Source: DATEPR01 sp963780635
GTDB lineage: Bacteria > Actinomycetota > Actinomycetes > Mycobacteriales > Pseudonocardiaceae
Direction of reading: 5' to 3'
DNA length: 64,000 bases
NCBI GenBank assembly: GCA_963780635.1
Contig: CAWACW010000012.1
Span: 434,001-498,000, forward strand
A program made the translations under genes and the position numbers. Within the stretch, counting starts at the first letter, position 1, and the number at the start of each line of letters is the position of its first letter. This document shows positions 37,520-45,802 of this stretch, piece after piece. The notes under the pieces were generated by a model. It was given only the letters and a program-made list of their open reading frames with translations, searched no databases and was not told the DNA's origin.

Positions 37520-37935
37520 ATCCAGAAGAGGACCAGTCCGGAATCATGGATCTCGTGCACGGAGATGCCACAAGTGCTCGCGAGCTACGAGCGAATTTGG
37601 CGGTTTTCGCTCGGCAGAGCGGTAGTCCGCAGATGCATCGGCTCGTATCCCAAGTGCTTTCCGGCCGACGGAGCGTCCGCGAGGTCTTGAGGTCCAAGGA
37701 ATTCAACGATGTCGGCGGAAAGCGCTTCGCCAACGTCGAGAAGGGCATCGCGCAGCTCACCGACGAGCAGCGAACCGAGCTGTTCGATCCTGATCGGCAG
37801 CGAACGCCCGCGGAAGTGCTCGATGCGCTGCGTGATCGCTACGCCCACCCCGAATCGCCAGCGCAGGACGGTCCGAGTCGAACGCCGGCCGAGCAGCAGG
37901 ACGACTTCTCGCAGAGCTCGATATACGAGCCGTGA
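37516..37935 (+). CDS. Small protein coupled to the WXG100-like gene
   Basis: This 139-residue protein overlaps the preceding stop (ATGA) and so is probably made with it. It is helical and acidic at both ends, with RELRANLAVFARQSGSPQMH, then a KEFNDVGGKRFANVEKGIAQLTDEQ segment and a disordered Pro/Gln/Ser-rich tail. It has no signal or membrane helix. I recognise no family. By position it may be a chaperone, immunity or secretion partner of the upstream protein. Confidence 0.6.
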   Translation: MNPEEDQSGIMDLVHGDATSARELRANLAVFARQSGSPQMHRLVSQVLSGRRSVREVLRSKEFNDVGGKRFANVEKGIAQLTDEQRTELFDPDRQRTPAEVLDALRDRYAHPESPAQDGPSRTPAEQQDDFSQSSIYEP

Positions 37936-38103
37936 ACCAGGGACTCCGCGGCCAGACCTGACCGCTGACCCCGGTGCTGCGCATGCGGCACCACCCGGCG
38001 GCGCCGATCAGGCGATCACTGTGGGCGGTCGTTGGCCACATCCATCCGGGCGTTGTCGATGCCGGCCCATGCGCGGCGACGCCGATCGGGTGAGGCGTCG
38101 GGA

Positions 38104-38667
38104 TCAGATCGAGCCCAGCATTGCGAGGGCGCGTTGCTTGACCAGGACGGTGGCTGCTTCGTCGTAGGCCGGGAGGCTGCTGTCGGTGAACAGGTGCTGG
38201 TCGCCCGGGTAGAGGAAGAGGTCGACGTTGGAGTTCTGCCTGGCCAGTTGCTGGGCCACGTCGACGTCGCCCCAGTCGTCGTTCTCCATCGTGTGGATCT
38301 GCAGTGGCACGCCCGCCGGCCAGCCGCCGCCGAACTCGGTCAGCGGGATGCACGAGTGGCAGAACATGGCGGCCCGCACGCCCCTGCGGTTCTGCGCCAG
38401 CTTCTGGGCCGGCATGACGCCGAGCGAGAACCCCGCGTAGACGATGTCGGCGGGCAGGCCCTCGGCTGCGGCCTCGCCGCGCGCGACAATCGTGTCGAAG
38501 CCGACCTGCTGGGCATGCGCTACGCCTTCGTCGAGATCGGTGAACGTCTTGCCCTCGTAGAGGTCGGGCACGTGCACGACGTGGCCCGCGGAGCGCAGTT
38601 CGTCGGCGAACGCCACCACACCCGGTGTCCGACCCTGGGCGTGGTGGAACAACAGCACCTCAGCCAT
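38104..38667 (-). CDS. Dienelactone hydrolase-family protein
   Basis: This 187-residue alpha/beta hydrolase begins MAEVLLFHHAQGRTPGVVAFADEL. The nucleophile elbow is YAGFSLGVMPAQKL, so Ser replaces the Cys of true dienelactone hydrolases. Asp in YPGDQHLF and the His after it complete a plausible triad. The substrate is unknown. The ATG at 38667 is the family start, with a weak ribosome site. The universal stress protein gene lies 64 bases upstream in the same direction. Confidence 0.85.
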   Translation of the reverse strand: MAEVLLFHHAQGRTPGVVAFADELRSAGHVVHVPDLYEGKTFTDLDEGVAHAQQVGFDTIVARGEAAAEGLPADIVYAGFSLGVMPAQKLAQNRRGVRAAMFCHSCIPLTEFGGGWPAGVPLQIHTMENDDWGDVDVAQQLARQNSNVDLFLYPGDQHLFTDSSLPAYDEAATVLVKQRALAMLGSI

Positions 38668-38731
38668 GCCGGGCACCATAGCCGACCGATGCGACAATCG
38701 CCCGGTCCACAGTCTGAGTGTCCACAGTGGC

Positions 38732-39241
38732 CTAACTGATGTCGGCCATCGACCAGCGGTTGCGCACGTGGCCCAGGTGCCGGGACAGTGGCGGTGGTGG
38801 CACGACGACCACCGGGCACACCGCTCTCGCCACGCAGTATCGCGCCACCGAGTGATGCGTCGCCCGCCGCAATGGGCCACCGTGGCCCGCGCCGACCACG
38901 ATCAGATCGTCGTCGTGGTCTGCCAGTTCCGTGAGCACCCAGCCGGGGTGGCCGCGGTCGCCGCGCAGGTAGACCGGGATGTCGTCGGGCACGCCGCCCA
39001 GTGCGTCGTCCCAGGCCGAGCGCAGCAGGCGCAGGGCGGCTGTCAGCCAGACGCGGCGCAGGTGCGGCTCCGGAGCACGGCGGTCCAGTGCGTCGCCGCC
39101 GGGTGGTGTCCACGCGATCACCGAGTACAGCACGGCGTCACGCAGCCGGGCCTCGGCCACCGCGCGACGCAGCGCGTGCAGGCTGCTGACCGAACCGTTG
39201 ACGCCGACGAAGATTCGGCGCCGCTCCTGCTCGATCATCAT
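38732..39241 (-). CDS. Universal stress protein (UspA family)
   Basis: The 169-residue protein has the single UspA fold: RIFVGVNGSVSSLHALRRAV at the N-terminus and LIVVGAGHGGPLRRATHHSVARYC near the end. The latter resembles the ATP-binding motif, though the spacing is imperfect. It probably aids stress survival by nucleotide-dependent signalling. It is on the same strand as the hydrolase downstream and the Efe genes upstream, separated by 114 bases. Confidence 0.85.
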   Translation of the reverse strand: MMIEQERRRIFVGVNGSVSSLHALRRAVAEARLRDAVLYSVIAWTPPGGDALDRRAPEPHLRRVWLTAALRLLRSAWDDALGGVPDDIPVYLRGDRGHPGWVLTELADHDDDLIVVGAGHGGPLRRATHHSVARYCVARAVCPVVVVPPPPLSRHLGHVRNRWSMADIS

Positions 39242-39355
39242 GGTGCACCCCCAGGTCGGCGGCGGACGGACCGAATCATCACGCTAGCCACGATTCTGCC
39301 AGCGTGGCCCCGGCCTTACAGCCCTCTGACGCCCTCAGGTGAGGATCCTGACGCC

Positions 39356-40585
39356 TCAGGCCAGCAGGCCGCTGCCCAGCCAGTCGCTGCTGCCCCGAAC
39401 TCCGGGCAGCGTGAAGAAATAACCGCCGCCGTAAGGCTGGATGTAGTCGACCAGCGGCTCGTCGATCAGCCTGGTCTGCACGGTCTCGAACTGCCGAGCC
39501 AGGTCCTGCTGGAACGCGCAGAAGACGAGACCCACGTCGATGTTGCCGTTCAGGTCGACGCCTGCGTCGTAGTTGTAGCCGCGGCGCAGCAGCCGCGACA
39601 GGTCGGTCTTCGTGGTGCGCGGGTTGGCGACCCTGATGTGCGCGGACAGCGGGATGATCGCGCCGCTCGGGTCGGCCGCGTAGTCGGGGATGTCGTGCTC
39701 GTGGGCGCCGTCGAGTGGATTGCCGACGTCGCGCTTGCGCCCGAACATCAGCTCCTGCTCCTTGAGCGACACCCGGTCCCAGAACTCGACCAGCATCCGG
39801 ATGACACGAACCACCTGGTAGGAGCCGCCGGTCGCCCACGCGGGCTCACCGGCACCCTGCTCCACCCAGATCAGCTTGGCGGCCTCGTCGACCTTCGGGT
39901 TGGCGATGCCGTCCTTGAAGCCCATCAGGTTGCGCGGCGTGCCGCTCGGCCTCGGCTGCGACTTGAAGCCGTTCATCCGGTAGCGCAGCTGCATCCCGCC
40001 GCGGGTGTGCTTGGCGATGTCGCGCAGCGCGTGCTGGACGGTGTCCTGGTGGTTCGCACAAATCTGCACCATCAGGTCGCCGTGGCACCACTTCGGGTCC
40101 AGCGAGTCGTTGGGGAAGCTCGTCATCTCCTTGAGCTTCACCGGTTTGCGGTCGGCCAGTCCGAACCGGTCGTCGAACAGCGACGAGCCTGCCGACACGG
40201 TCACGGTCAGGCCGTCGGACGGGACGACCGGGCCGAGGATGTCGCTGTCCGACGGCGGTGCGGCCAGGCCGAGGTCGACGGGCGTGCCGCCGACGGTGAG
40301 GAACCGGGCCCGGTCGGTCAGCGTGTGCAGCAACGCAGTCAGGGCCGACTTGTTGCTCACGGTCACGTCGAACGCCGCGAACAGCGCGGCGTCCTGTTGG
40401 GGGGTGAACACTCCCTGCTGGTGCTCGCCGTCGAACGGGAACGACTCCGGTGGGCCGGCCGGGGTCGCCTGCTCGGCCGCGGCGGCATCGGCGTGCGCAC
40501 CCGCGGCGATCAGGCCACCGGCCAGCGCCGTACTCGCCACGCCCGCACCGGTGCCCTGCAGGAACCGTCGCCTGCTCAGGTCCAT
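39356..40585 (-). CDS. efeB: Dye-decolorizing (Dyp-type) peroxidase EfeB
   Basis: This 409-residue heme peroxidase has a twin-arginine signal (SRRRFLQGTGAGVASTALAGG) for Tat export. GFKDGIANP carries the GxxDG motif, and conserved Dyp segments include RRGYNYDAGVD and FCAFQQDLARQFETVQ. EfeB works with the EfeU permease and EfeO in iron uptake. It starts 16 bases after the EfeU-EfeO fusion gene, so the two form an operon. The start at 40585 fits the Tat signal. Confidence 0.95.
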   Translation of the reverse strand: MDLSRRRFLQGTGAGVASTALAGGLIAAGAHADAAAAEQATPAGPPESFPFDGEHQQGVFTPQQDAALFAAFDVTVSNKSALTALLHTLTDRARFLTVGGTPVDLGLAAPPSDSDILGPVVPSDGLTVTVSAGSSLFDDRFGLADRKPVKLKEMTSFPNDSLDPKWCHGDLMVQICANHQDTVQHALRDIAKHTRGGMQLRYRMNGFKSQPRPSGTPRNLMGFKDGIANPKVDEAAKLIWVEQGAGEPAWATGGSYQVVRVIRMLVEFWDRVSLKEQELMFGRKRDVGNPLDGAHEHDIPDYAADPSGAIIPLSAHIRVANPRTTKTDLSRLLRRGYNYDAGVDLNGNIDVGLVFCAFQQDLARQFETVQTRLIDEPLVDYIQPYGGGYFFTLPGVRGSSDWLGSGLLA

Positions 40586-40601
40586 CGGAGTTCCTCTCGC
40601 A

Positions 40602-42665
40602 TCAACTCTGGCCGATCTCGAGCAGGTCGGGGACGGGTGAGATGTCTTCCAGCTCCTGGCCGATGGCCGCGTTCACACGCTGCCGCTCGGCGATCGGGGC
40701 CGTCTTCTCGTTGTCCCAGACACCGTTGTGCCGGGTGGCGAGCAACGCCTGCTGCAGCACGTCCAGGTCGGCCTGGACCTTCACCACGAGGCCGGACTTG
40801 CGCTGCTCGATCAGTGGTGCCAGCTCGCCGAGCACCACGCGGGTGCCGTCCACGTCGGCCAGCGTCTCCGGGAAGCCGGTGCCCGCGCCCATGTCGCTGT
40901 TGCCCGACAGGTGGTCGCGCTGCGCGTCCTCAAGGATCTCGTGCGCGCGGATCGTCATGTCGGCGGGCGCCGCGGTGATCTTCGGCAGCTTCGCCCGCAG
41001 TTCGGCGATGTCGCTGGTCAGCTTCGTCGCGTACGGGGCCAGCTGGGACAGCGGCTGGCCGTGCCACAGGCCGTACTCGATCCGGCGCAGCCCGGTGAAC
41101 GACGGATCGCGCACGCCTTCGGGCAGGCCGTCCGGGCCGTCGTCGATGGCCCCCGCGATGTCGCCGAAACTGTCGTACGCGGCGCCGACCCGTTCCCAGG
41201 TCAGCTGCGCGGGCAGCCAGGCGGTCCTGGCCGCGGCCACGTCACCGGAGTCGATCGCCGTGCGCAGTGTGCCGACCTGGCCGGTCATGGTATCGAGCTG
41301 GCCGGTCACGTACTTCTGGTAGGCGGTAATGGCTTCGCCCACCTCGATCGGGTCCAGCGGTGGCACGGCGAAGTTACGCGGGAACGCCACGTTCGCGCCG
41401 CCCGTGGTGTGCAGGACCGCGGACCTGCGGGTCGGCATGCCTGCCATCTGGCAGCGCCACTGGTAACCGTCGCCAGTGGACACGGCAGTGTCGACGAACA
41501 GCTGGGTGCCCGGGCCGATGCTTTCGGCCTCGCCCAGTACCGCTCCGTCGGACGTGCGCGTGAAGTACACGTCACCGGCGTGCCCCGACTTGTTCACCAC
41601 AGTGAAGACGCGGTTGCCCGCCTGCAGTGACGTGAAATCGCCCGCACAGCTGTTCGCGGTGACCGTGACCTCCTGGCCACCGATCCCCGCCTCGGCGGGC
41701 TGGGCGAACAACGCGAACGCGCCCGCTGCCAGCGCCGGTACCAGGATGGCGGCCCCCACCGGGGTCCACGAGCTGGTCAGCAGCGGGGCGGCCCAGACGG
41801 GCGTGCGCTCCTTGGCCCGCTCACGGTGCCGCGCTTCGCGAACCTGGGGCTTGGTCACCAGGAAGACGGTGATCGTGATACCGATATAAAGGACGTAGAC
41901 CACGACCTGCAGCCAGGTCATCGACGGGGTCAGGTTGGTGATGCCCCGGATGATGCTGACCCACCAGGAGTCCGGCGAGATCGTGTTCGTCAGGTCGAAG
42001 GCCGGCCAGGCGTGGCCCGGGATCAGCATCGCTTCCTGGAGGTCGCCGATGCCGTAGGCCAGCACACCGCCCGCGATGACGATCAGCGCGATCGCGGTGC
42101 GCCGGAAGAACACGGCCAGGTTGATCCGGATCGCCCTGCGGTAGAGCAGCCGGCACAGCGCGACGGCGATCGCGATGCCGATGGCGGCACCGATCAGCGG
42201 GCCTGCCGACTCGCCGGACGCCTTCGCGGCCGTCCACAGGAACAGCGCGGTCTCCAGGCCCTCGCGGGCGACGGCGAGGAACGCGGTCGCGGCCAGCGCA
42301 CCACCACCCAGGCGCAGCGCGGCGTCCACCTTGCTGTTCAGCTCACCGGACAGGTCGCGGGCCGCGGCCCGCATCCAGAAGATCATCCAGGTGACCAGCA
42401 CGACGGCGATCACGCTGAGTATGCCGCCGAATGCCTCTTGCGCGCGGCTGGACAGTTCTGCCTGCGAGAACGTGAGCACGGCACCGAAACTCAGCGTCAG
42501 CATGAGCGCGGCGAGCACGCCAAGCCAGATCGGCCGGGTCCGCGTTGCCCTGCCCGCACCGCCCCCACCTCGACGAACAGCGGCGAGCAGGATGCTCACC
42601 ACGAGTCCGCCTTCGAGTCCCTCGCGCAGCCCGATCAGCAGATTGGGCACAGCATCAGCCCACAC
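40602..42665 (-). CDS. efeU: EfeU-EfeO fusion: FTR1 iron permease joined to cupredoxin/imelysin
   Basis: The 687-residue protein combines two Efe subunits. Residues 1 to ~285 are an FTR1/EfeU permease with two REGLE iron-binding motifs (residues 14-18 and 134-138) and about seven helices. After a further hydrophobic anchor comes a cupredoxin domain (~330-430, VTVTANSCAGDFTSLQAG), then an M75 imelysin-like EfeO domain (~445-680, with GLRRIEYGLW). It should take up iron across the membrane together with EfeB. The GTG start has GAGG five bases upstream, and an iron-box-like repeat lies 30 bases before it. Confidence 0.9.
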   Translation of the reverse strand: MWADAVPNLLIGLREGLEGGLVVSILLAAVRRGGGGAGRATRTRPIWLGVLAALMLTLSFGAVLTFSQAELSSRAQEAFGGILSVIAVVLVTWMIFWMRAAARDLSGELNSKVDAALRLGGGALAATAFLAVAREGLETALFLWTAAKASGESAGPLIGAAIGIAIAVALCRLLYRRAIRINLAVFFRRTAIALIVIAGGVLAYGIGDLQEAMLIPGHAWPAFDLTNTISPDSWWVSIIRGITNLTPSMTWLQVVVYVLYIGITITVFLVTKPQVREARHRERAKERTPVWAAPLLTSSWTPVGAAILVPALAAGAFALFAQPAEAGIGGQEVTVTANSCAGDFTSLQAGNRVFTVVNKSGHAGDVYFTRTSDGAVLGEAESIGPGTQLFVDTAVSTGDGYQWRCQMAGMPTRRSAVLHTTGGANVAFPRNFAVPPLDPIEVGEAITAYQKYVTGQLDTMTGQVGTLRTAIDSGDVAAARTAWLPAQLTWERVGAAYDSFGDIAGAIDDGPDGLPEGVRDPSFTGLRRIEYGLWHGQPLSQLAPYATKLTSDIAELRAKLPKITAAPADMTIRAHEILEDAQRDHLSGNSDMGAGTGFPETLADVDGTRVVLGELAPLIEQRKSGLVVKVQADLDVLQQALLATRHNGVWDNEKTAPIAERQRVNAAIGQELEDISPVPDLLEIGQS

Positions 42666-42695
42666 GGCGGCCTCGTTCCGTCCCTGCCCGACTAC

Positions 42696-42709
42696 TTAGG
42701 TTTACCTGA
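42696..42709 (-). promoter_or_regulatory. Candidate DtxR/IdeR-type iron box upstream of efeU
   Basis: TTAGGTTTACCTGA contains the inverted repeat AGGT-TT-ACCT and partly matches the actinobacterial IdeR/DtxR consensus. It lies 30 bases upstream of the iron permease start, a sensible place for iron-dependent repression. Confidence 0.45.
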
Positions 42710-42759
42710 CCCACATCGAGCAAGGGGGACGGAGCGTTACCGTTGTTCCACGTTTGTTG

Positions 42760-43158
42760 TCATCTGTCGGCGCCGCTCCGGTTACGCAGGGCGTGCACGT
42801 GCATCGGAATCGTGAGCACGAAGCCGACCAGGGCCACGACGATCGCGCCGAAGAACCCGGCCCAGAATCCGTCCACGTGGAACGGCAGGCCGAACTGGCC
42901 GGACAACCACGACGCGAACCAGAACAGCAGGCCGTTGACGACGAGTCCGAACAGGCCGAACGTGAGCAGGTAGAGGACGCAGCCCACGACCTTGACGATC
43001 GGCTTGATGATCAGATTGACCAGGCCGAACACGATGGCGACGCCGATGAGCGTGCCGACCTGCGACGGGGTGGACGCGGCCAGCAGGTCGACGCCGGGCA
43101 GCAACGTGGCCACCCAGACCGCGATCGCGGTGGCCAGTACTCGGTAGATGATCTCCAC
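42760..43158 (-). CDS. Phage-holin superfamily IV-like membrane protein
   Basis: This 132-residue protein has four hydrophobic helices (VLATAIAVWVATLLPGVDLL, VGTLIGVAIVFGLVNLIIKPIV, LLTFGLFGLVVNGLLFWF and a C-terminal one near GFFGAIVVALVGFVLTIPMH). It matches the widespread YvlD/phage holin family IV layout, including VNLIIKPIVKV. In bacterial chromosomes these are usually not phage genes; their function is unknown. It starts at a GTG at 43158 and is divergent from the GntR gene. Confidence 0.85.
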   Translation of the reverse strand: MEIIYRVLATAIAVWVATLLPGVDLLAASTPSQVGTLIGVAIVFGLVNLIIKPIVKVVGCVLYLLTFGLFGLVVNGLLFWFASWLSGQFGLPFHVDGFWAGFFGAIVVALVGFVLTIPMHVHALRNRSGADR

Positions 43159-43195
43159 GTGCCCAGCTTTCCATGCCGGGCGAACGCCGGCGGTA

Positions 43196-43208
43196 AGATG
43201 TCACATCT
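43196..43208 (+). promoter_or_regulatory. 13-bp palindrome AGATGTCACATCT, candidate GntR operator
   Basis: A perfect palindrome centred on C, 20 bases before the GntR gene. Its core ATGTCACAT recurs in the palindrome at 48533-48545 before the catabolic operon, so both are probably bound by this regulator. Confidence 0.65.
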
Positions 43209-43228
43209 CACCGGACCGGAGGACGGCG

Positions 43229-43903
43229 ATGGCGCAACCGGACGTGCCCACCGGGCTCCCCTCGGTGACGCCCAGGACCAGTCTGCGGGAGCAGGTCAGT
43301 GACGCGCTGCGGGCCGCACTGGTGTCCGGGACGCTGCGGCCCGGCGTCGTCTACTCGGCACCGGGGCTGGCCGAGCGGTTCGGTGTCTCGGCCACACCGG
43401 TCCGCGAGGCCATGTTGGACCTGGCGCAGGCGGGGCTTGTCGAAGCGGTGCCGAACAAGGGTTTCCGTGTCACCGAACTGACCGAACGCGAGCTGGACGA
43501 GTACACCGCGATCCGGGCCATGCTGGAGCCGCCGACGGTCGCGTCGGTCGCGTCGAGCGCGCCGCGGGAGCGGGTCGAGGCGCTGCGGCCACTGGCCGAG
43601 CGGATCGTCGCGGCAGCCGTGGCGCGGGACGTGCTGGCATATGTGGAGGCCGACAACGAGTTCCACCTCGGGCTACTCGGGTTGGCGGGCAACGGGCACC
43701 TGGTCGACGTGGTCCGCGACCTGCGCTACCGGTCCCGGCTCTACGGCGTGCCGGGCCTGGCCGCCCGTGACGAACTCGAACCGTCCGCCCGCCAGCACCT
43801 CGCGCTGCTCGACGCGGTCCTGACGGGCGACGTCGAGAACGCGGCCGCGCTCACCCGGGATCACCTGGACAACGTCAGGGGCATCTGGGCCCGGTCACCG
43901 TAG
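43229..43903 (+). CDS. GntR/FadR-family regulator of hydroxyproline catabolism
   Basis: The 224-residue regulator has a GntR winged helix (REQVSDALRAALVSGTLRPGVVYSAPGLAERFGVSATPVREAMLDL, residues ~20-65) and an FCD ligand domain (YTAIRAMLEPPTVASVA, DNEFHLGLLGLAGN, RQHLALLDAVLTGD). The ATG at 43229 has GGAGG seven bases upstream. It converges with the hydroxyproline epimerase gene, nine bases apart, which with the shared palindromes points to control of that cluster. Confidence 0.9.
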   Translation: MAQPDVPTGLPSVTPRTSLREQVSDALRAALVSGTLRPGVVYSAPGLAERFGVSATPVREAMLDLAQAGLVEAVPNKGFRVTELTERELDEYTAIRAMLEPPTVASVASSAPRERVEALRPLAERIVAAAVARDVLAYVEADNEFHLGLLGLAGNGHLVDVVRDLRYRSRLYGVPGLAARDELEPSARQHLALLDAVLTGDVENAAALTRDHLDNVRGIWARSP

Positions 43904-43912
43904 TCACAGCGG

Positions 43913-44914
43913 TCACAGCAGGAAGCCGCGCGGGAACGGGTCGTCCGGGTCCAGCAGGTACTGGGCGGTGCCGGTGATCCAGGCCCGGCCGGTGATCTCC
44001 GGGACCACCGCCGGGACCCCGCCCACCGCCGTCTCCTCGACGAGTCGGCCGATGAACCGGGTGCCGATGAACGACTCGTTGACGAACTCCTGGTCCAGGC
44101 CCAGCTCACCGCGCGCGTGCAGCTGGGCCATCCGCGCGCTGGTGCCGGTGCCACAGGGCGAGCGGTCGAACCAGCCAGGGTGGATGGCCATCGCGTTGCG
44201 CGACACCTTCGCGTCCGAATCCGGTGACAGGAACTGCACGTGATGGCAGCCGGTGATGCCGGGGTCGGTCGGGTGGACGGGCATGTCGGTCGCGTTGATC
44301 GCGGCCATCGTGGCCAGGCCGGCGTCCAGGATGCGCTGACTCCCGGCCCGGTCGAACGGCAGCCCGACGCGCTCGATGGGCACGATCGCGTAGAAGTTGC
44401 CGCCATAGGCCAAGTCGTAGGTGACCTCGCCGATGCCGGGCACGTCGACGGTGCGGTCCAGCGCGACGCTGAACGAGGCGACGTTGCGGATCGTCACCGA
44501 CGTCGCGACCCCGTCCACCACCTCGACGCGCGCCACGACCAGGCCGGCCGGGGTGTCCAGCCGGATCGTCGTCACCGGCTCGGTGACCTCGACCATGCCG
44601 GTCTCCACCAGCACGGTGGCCACACCGATCGTGCCGTGCCCGCACATCGGCAGGCAGCCGGACACCTCGATGAACACCACGCCCCAGTCGGCGTCGGGCC
44701 GCGACGGTGGTTGCAGGATCGCGCCGCTCATCGCGCTGTGCCCACGCGGCTCGTACATCAGCAACGTCCGCACGTGGTCCATCTCGGCCATGAAGTGGCG
44801 GCGCCGCTGCGCCATGGTGGCACCGGGGATCACGCCCACTCCCCCGGTGATCACCCTGGTCGGCATGCCCTCGGTGTGCGAGTCGACCGCGTGGTAGACG
44901 TGCCGGGACCGCAT
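43913..44914 (-). CDS. 4-hydroxyproline epimerase (proline racemase family)
   Basis: This 333-residue enzyme has both catalytic Cys of the family: Cys91 in PMCGHGTIG and Cys254 in SPCGTGTSA. A Cys pair indicates epimerase or racemase activity rather than the Ser/Thr-Cys dehydratases. By context it converts trans-4-hydroxy-L-proline to cis-4-hydroxy-D-proline. The ATG directly follows the stop of the upstream deaminase gene. It is the last gene of the minus-strand catabolic operon. Confidence 0.9.
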   Translation of the reverse strand: MRSRHVYHAVDSHTEGMPTRVITGGVGVIPGATMAQRRRHFMAEMDHVRTLLMYEPRGHSAMSGAILQPPSRPDADWGVVFIEVSGCLPMCGHGTIGVATVLVETGMVEVTEPVTTIRLDTPAGLVVARVEVVDGVATSVTIRNVASFSVALDRTVDVPGIGEVTYDLAYGGNFYAIVPIERVGLPFDRAGSQRILDAGLATMAAINATDMPVHPTDPGITGCHHVQFLSPDSDAKVSRNAMAIHPGWFDRSPCGTGTSARMAQLHARGELGLDQEFVNESFIGTRFIGRLVEETAVGGVPAVVPEITGRAWITGTAQYLLDPDDPFPRGFLL

Positions 44915-45802
44915 CTAGGCCAGCCCTTCCGCGAGCACCTTCTCGGTGTCCGACCGGATCTGCGCGGCGACGTCGCCGGGCAGCGGCGAGCGCGGCGGGC
45001 GGCACGGGCCCCCGTAGCGACCGGCCACGTCCATGGACAGCTTGATCGCCTGCACGAACTCGGTCCGCGAGTCCCAGCGCAGCAGCGGGTGCAGCAGCCG
45101 GTACGCGGGCAGCGCGGACGTCGGATCGGCGCCTGTGGCCGCGCGGTACAGCGCGACGCAGGCGGCGGGCAGCGCGTTCGGGAAGCCCGCGATCCAGCCG
45201 ACGGCACCGGACAGGGCCAGCTCGACGACCACGTCGTCGGCCCCGATGACGACCTCGAGGCCGGGGGCGAGTTCCGCGATCCGGTAGCCGCGGCGGACAT
45301 CGCCGCTGAACTCCTTGACCGCCCTGATCAGGCCGTCGCCGTGCAGCCGGGCCAGCAGCTCCGGCGTGAGGTCGATCTTCGTGTCGTACGGGTTGTTGTA
45401 GGCGACGACCGGCAGGCCGACCGCGGCGACCGCGGCGAAGTGGTCGACCACGGCGGCGTCGTCGGCGCGATAGGTGTTGGGCGGCAACGACATGACGGCC
45501 TGACAGCCGGCCTCGGCCGCCTGCTGCGCCCAGCGAACGGACTCCAGCGACCCGTAGGCGGACACGCCAGGCAGTACCCGGTCCGGCCCGGCGACCTCGA
45601 CTGCCGTGCGCACCACGGTGGCACGTTCGACGTCGGTGAGCGTCTGGTACTCGCCCAGCGAGCCGTTCGGGCAGACGCCGTCGCAGCCGTTGTCCAGCAG
45701 CCAGCGGACGTGGTCGGCATAGCGCTGATAGTCGGGCGACAGGTCCTCACGCAGTGGCAGCGCGGTCGCGACCACAACGCCGTGCCATGGCACGTGGTTC
45801 AT
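44915..45802 (-). CDS. DapA-family deaminase (1-pyrroline-4-hydroxy-2-carboxylate deaminase)
   Basis: The 295-residue aldolase-type barrel carries the Schiff-base lysine in IRAVKEFSGD, the catalytic Tyr in VVAYNNPYDT and an early GVCPNGSLGEYQTLT. Among DHDPS-like enzymes, those next to a hydroxyproline epimerase and dehydrogenase deaminate 1-pyrroline-4-hydroxy-2-carboxylate to alpha-ketoglutarate semialdehyde; that role is inferred from context. Its start overlaps the stop of the dehydrogenase gene (ATGA). No alpha-ketoglutarate semialdehyde dehydrogenase is in the window. Confidence 0.85.
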   Translation of the reverse strand: MNHVPWHGVVVATALPLREDLSPDYQRYADHVRWLLDNGCDGVCPNGSLGEYQTLTDVERATVVRTAVEVAGPDRVLPGVSAYGSLESVRWAQQAAEAGCQAVMSLPPNTYRADDAAVVDHFAAVAAVGLPVVAYNNPYDTKIDLTPELLARLHGDGLIRAVKEFSGDVRRGYRIAELAPGLEVVIGADDVVVELALSGAVGWIAGFPNALPAACVALYRAATGADPTSALPAYRLLHPLLRWDSRTEFVQAIKLSMDVAGRYGGPCRPPRSPLPGDVAAQIRSDTEKVLAEGLA

